Part shown: positions 55,401 to 61,366 of the stretch, piece by piece
How positions within the stretch are numbered: position 1 is the first letter of the stretch
How the letters are laid out: the number at the start of each line of letters is the position of its first letter
Source of the DNA: UBA6059 sp040219045
GTDB taxonomy: Bacteria > Bacteroidota > Bacteroidia > Cytophagales > Cyclobacteriaceae
Assembly: GCA_965229505.1 (NCBI GenBank)
Contig: OZ245881.1
Span: 1,116,001-1,180,000, forward strand
Reading direction: 5' to 3'
DNA: 64,000 bases
Program-made: the position numbers and the translations under genes
The notes under the pieces: model-generated
The model's input: the letters and a program-made list of their open reading frames with translations, nothing else
Told to the model about the DNA's origin: nothing
The model's database searches: none

Positions 55401-55928
55401 CAGTATGATTTGCAGCCGGACTTTACCTACAGTTTCCAGGAACTCGCCATAGACTATGATATCAGCTTTGAGGATCAAACAGTTGGGCCGGGCCTTACCA
55501 AGTGGTTTTGGGATTTTGGAGATGAGCGCGCCTCACCTGAGCAGGATCCTGTGATACAGTTTGAGTCAGTTGGCGAGTATGTGGTATCACTCACTGTTGA
55601 AAATGAAGTGGAGTGCGTCGCTACTTTCTCTGATACCCTTCAGGTCGAGCAGGGCTATGTATTCACAATTCCGAGTGGTTTCTCTCCCAATGGTGACGGT
55701 CTCAATGACTTCTTCCGTCCGGTATTTGACAACATCAACGACATCAGGACCAACATTGTGGACAGAAACGGTGAGATTGTCTTCACATCCAATTCTCGTG
55801 AGGAGTTTTGGGATGGGCGCCTCAATGGCGATCGGCTACCGCAAGGCCCCTACTATTATGAGATAAGCTACACTTCCCGAGCAGGTAAAACTCGTTTTCA
55901 AAAGGGGAAAGTGCTACTCTTGCGGTAG
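46455..55928 (+). CDS. Giant SprB-repeat adhesin-like protein with T9SS type B C-terminal domain
   Basis: 3157 residues. A signal peptide (about 10-35, ending SASAQ) precedes about 34 SprB-like repeats of roughly 75-95 residues, each starting with a C(N/I/A)G..DGSI-like turn and ending with a V.D..GC turn, so each has two Cys. From repeat 8 (Cys at 48465) to repeat 31, repeats follow a period of three with distinct linkers. A PKD-like domain follows (about nt 55410-55660; WFWDFGDERASPEQDP). The last 85 residues (SGFSPNGDGLNDFF...WDGRLNGD... KGKVLLL) form the gliding-motility-type C-terminal domain for T9SS export. SprB of Flavobacterium is a mobile surface adhesin for gliding; a similar role is inferred. 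A second Met at 46470 is an alternative start. Confidence 0.9.
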   Translation: MEQAKMNQKTIYIRSIIIAFLMLSVFSASAQYSLTFQVTNACNGANSGAITVIVTDPIVPADTYTFDWTGPNGYVNSTMLTSIGALEGGSYNVVVTRTSDGAIQGGTVNVLESTNPLGMSVDATAEATCNDGDGSIQVSGVDGTAPYRFAIINYPGAPTTALDYTGFALNGGLFANLNIGTYSIAVRDALGCVFITDAIDVLQEASTLAIALDDTDNATCNGANDGQIIVSGSGGTGNYSFSLIQGAGSTQADFDAVGYQANGGTFPNLGAGAYDLAVRDDVGCVVIRPNVVITEPNPIVLTQEVRFTTCDSLQTPDLDDGNGRIGILTTNGGTPPYTYDWVGPNGYTNTGLAINNLIAGDYAVTVTDGNGCQQLFPYVIYNGFELQALPTNVTCKEEDDGLITLNIIWDDLRDNGDPNNLPHGQPGVNQFVQWDKIESGVPVAQIDVDNDNTITGLGPGTYVATVTDHFNCVKRDTVQITEPSDAIDITNVDIVNVLCRGESTGSISMTAFGGGSAAYEYSIDGGANFQQESIFENLPAGTYNLVVRDIVNGCTDTQPENISEPATTYSIDAINTTDIACFDDPDIGQAEIVIGKTDPSHPITDINWYNIDGSVLLNSSQPTLVEQLNTLAEGAYVIEVIDGFGCVKTDTFQINRPEEFRFVFNDQDIPCPEGGDVELSIVIEGGTAPYTYSWTFGAVEVLNESKINTTSTLSLSNDPANAGNYVVTVTDDRGCEIQRPFTVGIPDPILIDADPVIQNACIGGSDGSIDITVTGGTPIGGTDYKYSWFKDGAATEFSTSQDIMNLEAGQYRVDVTDDNDCAPVSLTVDILDPATTYEIDTVAINNVICNGDGNGSVEIDITFLEPGAMGEIHPTRENEFTYTWSKDGDPGFTAGNTQVINNLGPGVYRVSVNDNYPNTVGCVQEASFEVREFNTIELNEAVVDNICPAANTASITLSPTGGFGTYTYAWRKDGVPTADVGPILSNLEGGLYQVTLEDDLGCIVVDNFTITSFSTFSVLTEEELDVTCNGADDGSISIDVTGENGTLEFLWTLNGVFYSSDEDISSLVPGLYELTVTDVVAGNDCTVYSESYTITEPAIFDIVETITNPVCNSGMDGSISVVLEDAMSNPVDPSPFTLTWIDLSDMSVIATNVNQILSQPVGNYRLEVEYDATNNCIVSEDFVIVEFSAINPNFTVSQLECRDTPDASISLNPLGGDAPYAYQWFRNGSPFGGNTASINTLDFGTYTVVITDDNGCGLLVDDPALVIQQIPAFVISENVDQITCNGADDGEITVDITGGTGALTYSWLLDGNVFSSASPTITDLGPGSYELTVLDDNDCEAYNQTHVIMEPAAYEIVETIDDITCNGGADGRIGVTMQSGPLSSGFVYTWTDGGGNDPTGGVNTSFIDGLTAGIYNLMVTTPEGCTVSESYDVIEYDPIFLNPVVTQLNCPNVNDASIVLAPVGGNAASALPSAYTYVWERNNIVIPGTTERQDGIGSGNYRARVTDDSGCEVVFEQTIDFIPAYNVIENITQITCIGANDGTLEVLISGGLAGLDLTYQWELDGNIVGDTPSIDNLAPGDYTLTVSNAEGCLILDGMTTNTKTYTIDQPLTLTIDANVTDVSCDAADDGLIDITVSDIPAGFNVNDFVFQWTRLSDMQVVEINSQDADNLFSDTYQLQITHPSFSTGISSDCVIDTIFTVVNIDDVVINPGLIQQNECPDEDIAFINIDPTGGTVAVDYTIEWFRNDTDPFASNTRYIGPGTPVAAGLPAGKYTAVVSDDIGCSTEISFNILDIEDYVVLDNQEDVSCAGADDGVLELKVTGGSGSFAYSWILDGSTVLADSDTLTDLRAGEYVLNITDVGSGANCQVLNRTYTITEPDSLFIVAQNITDVRCEGESNGSITIGVEDNMGNPVVSTGFTKTWYEVLPGGGETQIPNSNFETLSNRPAGDYRVEVDDNSLGVAGGCIYTETFTIQEFPSMELTVSNQQLSCDGFSDGEIQLGISQGNAPYSISWVALDQGALPAFDDMTNITGLSSDTYIATVTDANGCEASTSGTIIRYTPIAIATATIVPKSCFTTSPSDAGIDIEVSGGNGDYIYQWNGPDGFFTTDQDLTDIEPGDYTVTIDDTNSCAMASITETYTIEVPVQLDITADVSNETCAGEEDGSITNVQVALIPASSTLNPANFDYTWFLDGVEINTNGSRNLGDTLAAGTYRLEVNDNTPGSCLTTVEFEILNYEELLINPQVTQITCPGDDDGSILIDPLGGSPPYSFQWYDDTADPGNEISGETDVLIDNLAPGFYEIEIIDASSCRKTQRFEIIDIQPVDVPVESAVVTQITCIGQTDGSIAINMEGGTGPYRIIWEKDGEFFAEALNVIPADTAESTITGLANGVYTVTINDDNTCTPFTASYTIDERTTTFTGGVARPQAISCFNASDGILRAVIIPDTGHPTDFEVEWYKDDATVPFSTEIEVGQLGPGTYRSEVTDAYGCMKDASVTLINPDPIFARAEVTELICNGAETAIIQLDPVGGYGAFTTTWSEATQGIIDNPGFRLAGLGAGEYTISLTDTVGCVKDTTILILDPIAINLLPVVQNVDCQGSPSGSIDLNVTEGTVPYTFQWRRDSTLISLDEDLSEIVAGNYTVRVEDSNGCVVNSDTIVVAEPEVSFTIQAEIDRVTCNNGSDGSIKPIIVEEGGTSTYRFNWYKDSALFALDTETIVGISPGLYTIEVEDANGCIKTRNFSIINPPVLTANNVTEDLSCYRSGDGAISVQAVGGYGNYTYEWSTGGNILPDTTARISNLQVGIYQCVITDAEGCDITRRFQVRQPLPIIIEYVKEDNTCPGPYDAFITPTVTGGRPPYTFLWERNGEPFTDSLAIDSLPPAEYVLTVTDSSLCDVKTDPIIIEAPDPLNFNFLEFVDNLCPTTENGMISVQGTGGTSPYVFSFDSSAFNVSNDFFGLAKGKYPLSVMDDAGCVNDTIIEINHQYDLQPDFTYSFQELAIDYDISFEDQTVGPGLTKWFWDFGDERASPEQDPVIQFESVGEYVVSLTVENEVECVATFSDTLQVEQGYVFTIPSGFSPNGDGLNDFFRPVFDNINDIRTNIVDRNGEIVFTSNSREEFWDGRLNGDRLPQGPYYYEISYTSRAGKTRFQKGKVLLLR

Positions 55929-55945
55929 TTTTACCTCCAAAAAAA

Positions 55946-56961
55946 ATGGTTCGATTACCGGCCGAATGGGAGCCACAGGCTTTCGTACAGTTTACCTTCC
56001 CGCATGAGCAGGGGGATTGGGCGGCTACCTACCCTGAGGTAGTGCCGTGCTTTGTGGAGTTGATCGCTACAGTAGCCAGATTCCAAAAGTGCTAGTGGTC
56101 TGCGATCATGTCAAAAGGGTGAAAAGCTATTTCACGAATACACGAAACCTCCATTTTGCGGTAGCTCCATCCAATGACACCTGGGCGCGAGATCATGGAG
56201 CCATCACTATCGTAAACAATGGAAAACCCGAGCTGCTCGATTTCCAGTTCAATGGCTGGGGTAACAAGTTTGCAGCCGAATTAGATAATCAGATTACTGC
56301 TACGCTGGATGATGCCAATGCGTTCGGCAGTACACCGCTTAAATCTGTGGATTTTGTGCTCGAGGGGGGAGCTATCGAAAGCGATGGGGCGGGCACCTTA
56401 CTCACTACTTCCACCTGTCTGCTCGCACCGACCAGAAACCCTCATTTGAGCCAAAAGAAAATCGAGAAAGAGCTAAAGCACTATTTTGGCCTTGATCGTG
56501 TGCTGTGGCTGGATCATGGTGAACTGGCTGGAGATGATACGGATGCACATATCGATACTTTAGCCAGGCTATGCGATGAGCAGACTATCGCTTACATACA
56601 GTGCAGCGACCCGTCTGATGAGCATTTTGAGGAGTTGCAGGCGATGGAAGCCCAGCTTAAGACCTTCAAAACAGCTGCAGGAAACCCCTATAAGCTTGTT
56701 CCGCTCCCGATGGCTGATGCTTGCTATGATGAAGATGGTGATCGCATGCCAGCTACCTATGCCAACTTTCTAATCTGCAATGGAGCCGTGTTGGTTCCGA
56801 TCTATAGGGTCGCCCAGGATGAGCAGGCGCTTGAAACGATTCGCTCCATTTTTCCCGATAGGGAGGTGATCGGCATCAATTGTCTACCTTTGATCCAGCA
56901 GCACGGGAGCCTGCACTGCGTGACCATGCAGTACCCCGTCGGCGTACCGTTAAACGCATAG
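55946..56961 (+). pseudogene. aguA: Agmatine deiminase family protein, frameshifted
   Basis: Agmatine deiminase turns agmatine into N-carbamoylputrescine for putrescine synthesis. The start MVRLPAEWEPQAFVQFTFPHEQGDWA reads from ATG 55946, then the frame breaks at an A4 run (56085-56088). Adding one base gives QFQK-VLVVCDHVKR continuity, and the corrected product is about 338 residues, the usual length. The rest is intact: WARDHGAI, FNGWGNKF, VLEGGAIESDG, LDHGELAGDDTDAHID and the catalytic Cys in GSLHCVTMQ. As given, translation from 55946 stops after about 48 codons; a GTG at 56047 could start a shortened protein. aguB follows after 3 bp. Confidence 0.82.
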
Positions 56962-56964
56962 CGA

Positions 56965-57840
56965 ATGAACATAGGAATCATACAACAGGCCTGTGGGACA
57001 TCCAAGGCCGACAATATCAAAAAATCAATTGACGGCATAGCCGAATGCGCCAAGAATGGGGCTGACCTGGTTGTGTTGCAAGAGCTCCACGCAGGCATAT
57101 ACTTCTGTCAGGCTGAGGATACGGATATGTTTGACTTAGCAGAACCAATCCCTGGTCCTACATCAGATGCTTTCGCCGCAGCAGCAAAAGAACACGGAGT
57201 GGCGCTGGTCACTTCCTTATTTGAAAAGCGCGCGCCTGGGCTGTATCACAATACTGCGGTCGTCTTTGACAATGACGGCTCCATGGCTGGTCGCTATCGC
57301 AAAATGCATATCCCGGATGATCCTGCTTACTACGAGAAGTTCTACTTCACTCCGGGTGATCTGGGTTTTGAGCCTATCACGACCTCAGTTGGCAAACTAG
57401 GTGTACTCGTCTGCTGGGATCAATGGTACCCCGAGGCTGCTCGCCTCATGGCGCTTGCTGGTGCTGAAGTATTAATCTATCCCACTGCGATTGGCTGGGA
57501 GGCGGGTGACCCGCAAGACGAGAAAGATCGGCAGCTGGATGCCTGGATGATCTCCCAGCGCGCGCACGCTGTAGCCAACGGGTTGCCTGTCATTTCGGTC
57601 AATCGCACAGGCTTTGAGCCGGACTGGTCAGGTGTCACCGACGGTATCACTTTCTGGGGCAATAGCTTTGTCACCGGCCCCCAAGGTGAATTACTGCATA
57701 GACTAGATGCTGCGGCTGAAAGTACTGCCGTAGTGACTGTCGACAAGAAAAGAACTGAAAACGTTCGTCGGATTTGGCCCTATTTCCGAGATCGTCGGAT
57801 AGATGCCTATGAGGATTTGACGAAGCGATATCGGGATTAA
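56965..57840 (+). CDS. aguB: N-carbamoylputrescine amidase
   Basis: 291 residues, carbon-nitrogen hydrolase (nitrilase) fold. The catalytic triad is Glu40 (VVLQELHAG), Lys113 (GRYRKMHIPDD) and Cys150 (VLVCWDQWYPEAAR). Length and the motifs YFTPGDLGF and HAVANGLPVISVNR fit AguB, which makes putrescine from N-carbamoylputrescine. Its start lies 3 bp after the aguA-like gene stop, so the pair forms a two-step agmatine-to-putrescine operon. The pathway is compromised here only if the aguA frameshift is real. Confidence 0.92.
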   Translation: MNIGIIQQACGTSKADNIKKSIDGIAECAKNGADLVVLQELHAGIYFCQAEDTDMFDLAEPIPGPTSDAFAAAAKEHGVALVTSLFEKRAPGLYHNTAVVFDNDGSMAGRYRKMHIPDDPAYYEKFYFTPGDLGFEPITTSVGKLGVLVCWDQWYPEAARLMALAGAEVLIYPTAIGWEAGDPQDEKDRQLDAWMISQRAHAVANGLPVISVNRTGFEPDWSGVTDGITFWGNSFVTGPQGELLHRLDAAAESTAVVTVDKKRTENVRRIWPYFRDRRIDAYEDLTKRYRD

Positions 57841-57860
57841 CACGTCTTATCTTTGGAATT

Positions 57861-57903
57861 CATCCTTGAAATTTGGAATTTTGATTTCCAATTTTCAAGG
57901 ATG
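57861..57903. repeat. Inverted repeat spanning the start codon of the DUF4143 ATPase
   Basis: Arms 57861-57878 and 57886-57903 pair with one mismatch (core CATCCTTGAAA / TTTCAAGGATG), with a 7-base loop. The right arm ends in the ATG of the ATPase gene, so the mRNA hairpin would hide the ribosome-binding region (AAGG) and the start codon. Confidence 0.6.
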
Positions 57904-59061
57904 ATTTTTAGAAATCAGATAGCACAACTTATTGAATTAGGTGATTTCATGCCTGTCTTGGGGATTTTAGGCCCCAGACAAGTTGGAAAAACTACGCTTG
58001 TAAAGGAATATGCAAAACAACTAGAGAAAGACTGGGTCTATCTTGATTTGGAAAAACCCTCGGACGCACGTCGATTGCTTGATCCCGAGCTCTACTTCAG
58101 TAGCAACCAAGATAAGTGCATTATCATCGATGAGGTGCAGCTCAAGCCTGAGTTGTTTCCTACGATCCGGGCATTTGTGGATGAAAACCGCGAGCCTTTG
58201 CGCTTTATCATTCTAGGGTCAGCCACCCCACATTTGTTACGCCAGTCCTCCGAATCATTGGCCGGTAGGGTGGCCTACATCGAGCTATTCCCTTTCTCAC
58301 TAAGTGAGCTTCCGGAGATGGATATCCAGCGTCATCACTTCCTCGGAGGGTTTCCCAATAGCATTTTGGCAAAAAAAGATCGGCAGTCCTCATTATGGTT
58401 GGATGGGTTTATCCAAACCTATGTGGAGCGTGATTTACCGTTGCTTGGCATGAGTGCGAGCCCTCAGGTCACCCGAAGGCTTTGGCAAATGCTGGCCTGG
58501 CAAAGCGGTGGACTACTCAATGCCTCATCCATTGGTAAATCACTGGGCTTAACCAACCACACGATCAATAATTACATCGATTTTTTGGAGGGTGCTTTTA
58601 TGGTCAATCGCCTGCCCCCTTACGCTGCTAATATCAAAAAAAGGCTGGTGAAAGCTCATAAGATTTACATTTCAGATACTGGCTTGATGCATCGAATCAT
58701 TGGACTGAACGATTATGATGAGTTGTTTGGAAGTCCGCTCCTCGGCGCTTCATGGGAAACTTATGTAGTGCAGCAGATCAGAGCAGAAACACCTAATGAT
58801 TATGAATTGTATTATTATCGCACACATGCCGGAACAGAGGTAGACTTGGTGCTCACGAAAGGATTTAAGCCTACCAGTTGTATTGAAATCAAGTTCTCCT
58901 CCACGCCCAGCATCACTAAAGGATTCCAAATAGGTATTGAAGACCTGGGTACTGTTCAAAACTATATCATCGTACCTCAGGGAGAGCCATATCAACTCCG
59001 CAAAGATGTGACGGTAGTTGGTTTGCGATCGTTTCTCAATCAAATACTAAAAACCCTATGA
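57901..59061 (+). CDS. AAA-family ATPase with DUF4143 domain
   Basis: 386 residues from ATG 57901; an open frame starting 16 codons upstream would run through the hairpin. Walker A is GPRQVGKTT (24-32) and Walker B CIIIDEVQ (73-80), followed by IILGSATPHLL. The C-terminal half (YVVQQIRAETPNDYELYYYRTHAGTEVDLVL ... CIEIKFS) matches DUF4143, whose DxxL...K pattern resembles a nuclease-like core. Family role is unknown; such ATPases are common and scattered by transfer. It follows aguB at 60 bp. Confidence 0.88.
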   Translation: MIFRNQIAQLIELGDFMPVLGILGPRQVGKTTLVKEYAKQLEKDWVYLDLEKPSDARRLLDPELYFSSNQDKCIIIDEVQLKPELFPTIRAFVDENREPLRFIILGSATPHLLRQSSESLAGRVAYIELFPFSLSELPEMDIQRHHFLGGFPNSILAKKDRQSSLWLDGFIQTYVERDLPLLGMSASPQVTRRLWQMLAWQSGGLLNASSIGKSLGLTNHTINNYIDFLEGAFMVNRLPPYAANIKKRLVKAHKIYISDTGLMHRIIGLNDYDELFGSPLLGASWETYVVQQIRAETPNDYELYYYRTHAGTEVDLVLTKGFKPTSCIEIKFSSTPSITKGFQIGIEDLGTVQNYIIVPQGEPYQLRKDVTVVGLRSFLNQILKTL

Positions 59062-59065
59062 AAGC

Positions 59066-59347
59066 ATGACTGCCGAAGAGTTAAAAAACCAAAAAAGCCC
59101 CGATAAGCTGTCTTCACCGCTCCTCAAAGCCATGTGGATGGCCGCTCATGACGACTGGGATGGAGCGCATAATATTGCTCAGGATGTCGATACTCCTGAT
59201 GGGGCTAGAGCGCATGGCTATTTGCATTGGGTAGAAGGTGATTTGTGGAATGCGGACTACTGGTATCGCCGGGCCGGAATGAGTCGCCCGAACACAAGTC
59301 TTGACGAAGAATGGCACAACATCACCAACCAACTGCTCGCTTCATGA
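59066..59347 (+). CDS. Small conserved-looking protein, unknown function
   Basis: 93 residues, soluble, Trp/Ala-rich (KAMWMAAHDDWDGAHNIAQDV, RAHGYLHWVEGDLWNADYWY, RRAGMSRPNTSLDEEWHNI). The shape suggests a compact helical domain. No known motif was recognised. It starts 4 bp after the DUF4143 gene stop and overlaps the next small gene by 4 bp (ATGA), so it is part of a short operon. Confidence 0.75.
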   Translation: MTAEELKNQKSPDKLSSPLLKAMWMAAHDDWDGAHNIAQDVDTPDGARAHGYLHWVEGDLWNADYWYRRAGMSRPNTSLDEEWHNITNQLLAS

Positions 59348-59523
59348 AAAAATTCATTGCCATCGTCATCGGGTTCTTAGCCATTGGATTGGCGACAGTT
59401 TATTTCTTGCGCACCTATCGTGAAGGTGAGCCTAACTGGCAGTATCCGGTACTTGCCTTCGGGATGGCTTTTGTTCTGTACTATACCCTGATCACTCCTT
59501 CTGGTAAGAGGAGGAAAAAGTGA
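59344..59523 (+). CDS. Small two-TM membrane protein
   Basis: 59 residues from ATG 59344, overlapping the previous gene by 4 bp. An in-frame Met 11 codons upstream would lie inside that gene and is rejected. Two hydrophobic segments (FIAIVIGFLAIGLATVYFL and YPVLAFGMAFVLYYTLI) flank a short polar loop; the C-terminus GKRRKK is basic and cytoplasmic. Function unknown. Confidence 0.6.
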   Translation: MKKFIAIVIGFLAIGLATVYFLRTYREGEPNWQYPVLAFGMAFVLYYTLITPSGKRRKK

Positions 59524-59726
59524 AGAGCCAGGTCGTCCCCATACCCGCGCAATGCCGACCATAGTGGAGGCATCCCCCCATTCTGGCAAAGGCACCACTT
59601 TCACATAAATGCTACGTGGTTGGAGGGACTTCTCCACTGCGTTCTCGCTTCGCGAAAACTGCGGTCGAAGTGACGTGCTATTCGCAAGGTTAGAAGTATC
59701 AAAAGTTCGTGTTTATTTACAGGGCT
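59524..59726. repeat. Intergenic remnant of a dispersed repeat
   Basis: About 200 bp between two convergent genes. The segment around 59626-59680 (GGACTTCTCCACTGCG ... GCGGTCGAAGTGACG) resembles the frequent Bacteroidota intergenic element with a GACTTCTCC...GGTCGAAGTGAC pattern, and contains a short TCGC-TT-CGCGA hairpin. No coding sequence is evident. Confidence 0.4.
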
Positions 59727-60422
59727 CTAAGAATTCCCATACACCTTCAGTACCGATCCTCTGAGTTCAGATCCTTCGTCAGAGCACGCAAACAAAATCG
59801 TACTGGCAATTTTCTCTGGCTTGACCCAATCATCAAAATTGGCATCAGGCATGGACTTCCGATTAGGCGGAGTGTCAATGATGCTCGGGACGACCACAGT
59901 AGCTGTAGCGTTGTGCTCCTTGGCATCACCGTTGATGATATTGGCCAGCTGGATGACCATAGATTTGGAGAGGGCATATGCTGTCACTCCACCGGCAGAG
60001 GCAGGGTTAAGTGCCGGCTTAGCTCCAACAAAAACGAGTCGCCCCATTGTTGATTGCGACTTCATGACACTCAATATTGGCCTTGCTGTATGATAAGCTG
60101 TGTTAAAATTGAGCGTGATCATTTTGGAGATATCCTCACCTGAGGTGCCTGCTATATCTCCCATGCCAAAACCACCCACAAGCATGACACAGGCTGCAAT
60201 TTCATCTTCAGCCTTGGCCATGTCCTCCACAAACTTCTGTGCTTTTTCTTCGCTGGTTAGATCCACTTCGACGTACTTGAGCTCCTCCGTGTCTCTGTTC
60301 TCATCACGCCTTTTACCTGGCTCTATTGTCCCAATTACTTTGTATCCAGCCGAAATAAATGCCGTGGTGACCGCCCCACCAAGATTACCGGTTGCGCCTG
60401 TGATGATTACTGTTTTACTCAT
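59727..60422 (-). CDS. SDR-family oxidoreductase
   Basis: 231 residues from the Met at 60420-60422; a longer open frame starting at 60623 would run across the divergent alkyltransferase-like gene and is rejected. TVIITGATGNLGGAV is the NAD(P)-binding motif. VMLVGGFGMGDI replaces the usual NNAG, and YALSK holds the catalytic Tyr-xxx-Lys, with the Ser position in RLVFVGAK unclear, since it lacks the typical Ser. Substrate unknown. It is divergent from the alkyltransferase-like gene with only 27 bp between starts. Confidence 0.83.
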   Translation of the reverse strand: MSKTVIITGATGNLGGAVTTAFISAGYKVIGTIEPGKRRDENRDTEELKYVEVDLTSEEKAQKFVEDMAKAEDEIAACVMLVGGFGMGDIAGTSGEDISKMITLNFNTAYHTARPILSVMKSQSTMGRLVFVGAKPALNPASAGGVTAYALSKSMVIQLANIINGDAKEHNATATVVVPSIIDTPPNRKSMPDANFDDWVKPEKIASTILFACSDEGSELRGSVLKVYGNS

Positions 60423-60449
60423 GAAATCCTCTATTTTAGTCTTCGAATA

Positions 60450-60785
60450 ATGGATAGCAAAGGTAGTTTTTTTGAAGATGTATTCGAGGTAGCCAAACTG
60501 ATACCGAAAGGTCGGGTCACTAGTTATGGTGCTATCGCAAATTACCTGGGTACTAAGGGCAGTGCACGGATGGTTGGCTGGGCGATGAACCAGGCACACA
60601 GTGATTCGGAAGTCCCCGCCCATCGAGTCGTCAATCGATCAGGCCTACTTACAGGCAAGCATCACTTCAATCCGCCTTCACGCATGCAAACGCTTCTAGA
60701 GGCAGAAGGAATTGTGGTCATTGATGATGAAATTCAAGGTTTCAAAGAGCTTTTCTGGGATCCGGCCGTTGAGCTTGGGTTTTGA
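60450..60785 (+). CDS. Alkyltransferase-like protein (ATL; MGMT fold without catalytic Cys)
   Basis: 111 residues. The DNA-binding part (FFEDVFEVAKLIPKGRVTSYGAIANYLG) matches MGMT. The active-site motif PCHRV is here PAHRV, with Ala57 in place of the alkyl-accepting Cys. This is the defining change of ATL proteins, which recognise O6-alkylguanine and recruit nucleotide excision repair instead of removing the group. Tyr26 and Arg40 match residues used for nucleotide flipping. The start is 27 bp from the divergent SDR gene. Confidence 0.88.
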   Translation: MDSKGSFFEDVFEVAKLIPKGRVTSYGAIANYLGTKGSARMVGWAMNQAHSDSEVPAHRVVNRSGLLTGKHHFNPPSRMQTLLEAEGIVVIDDEIQGFKELFWDPAVELGF

Positions 60786-60809
60786 GATTCTAGATCGTAG
60801 TAGTTAACA

Positions 60810-60825
60810 AACCGTTAAAACGGTT
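60810..60825. repeat. Short dyad AACCGTT-AA-AACGGTT
   Basis: 7-bp arms with a 2-base centre, 25 bp after the ATL stop and 21 bp before the 32-bp palindrome. It may be part of the same repeat family (related CGGTT core). No terminator T-run follows. Confidence 0.4.
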
Positions 60826-60846
60826 CCGCCAGTCACGTTGACTTAT

Positions 60847-60878
60847 TTATAGCCCACGGTTTAAACCGTGGGCTATAA
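60847..60878. repeat. 32-bp perfect palindrome in the ATL-padR intergenic region
   Basis: TATAGCCCACGGTTT and its exact complement meet at the centre without a loop; together with a T and A at the ends the dyad is 32 bp. Such AGCCCACGGTTTAAACCGTGGGCT-like palindromes occur as dispersed repeats in many Bacteroidota. It can form a long hairpin in RNA but no T-run follows. The rest of the 248-bp spacer (60786-61033) shows no gene. Confidence 0.7.
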
Positions 60879-61033
60879 CCATGAGGAAGATCAGAATGAT
60901 TTCAATCATTTCATTCCCATATCACAAAGTATATGGCTGCTAAAGAAGACAAGTTTTGAAGCTTTATCCTCCTTCAATCATGATTACTTATACCATTAGG
61001 AAACTAATGAGGGGAGGGCTCGTATAAGAGCCT

Positions 61034-61366
61034 ATGAAACACACTCAGCTAGGTGAATTTGAAGAGCTGGTACTACTCATTATTGGCTCACTTGGGGACA
61101 ATGCCTATAGTATCTCTATTAAAGAAGAGCTTAAGAATCGTACCGGAAGAAACCCTAGCATTGGTGCATTGCATTCGGCTTTCAATCGACTTCAGGAGAA
61201 AGGCTTTCTTGAATCCCATGAAGGAGGTGCCACCAACAAACGCGGCGGTAGAAGCAAGCGCTTCTATAAAATTACCGCACACGGGCGCAAAGCGCTTGAC
61301 CATTCCTTCGAGTTAAGAGCCACGCTTTATCATACCCTTCCACAACTTGGCCTGAACAATGAATAA
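61034..61366 (+). CDS. PadR-family transcriptional regulator
   Basis: 110 residues. GEFEELVLLIIGSLGDNAYSISIKEELKNRTG is the PadR winged-helix start; NPSIGALHSAFNRLQEKGFLES is the recognition helix and wing, and GGRSKRFYKITAHGRKAL is the classic PadR wing end. Members usually repress a neighbouring transporter operon. It overlaps the next permease gene by 8 bp, so it very probably regulates that gene. Confidence 0.92.
   Translation: MKHTQLGEFEELVLLIIGSLGDNAYSISIKEELKNRTGRNPSIGALHSAFNRLQEKGFLESHEGGATNKRGGRSKRFYKITAHGRKALDHSFELRATLYHTLPQLGLNNE

Noticed and set aside
46455..55928. CRISPR-like or simple tandem DNA repeats in the giant gene
   Set aside because: The repeats are diverged protein domains of 220-280 bp. 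No short identical direct repeats with spacers exist.
60423..60623. 67-codon extension of the SDR gene
   Set aside because: It runs antisense through the ATL gene. The Rossmann motif starts right after the Met at 60422.
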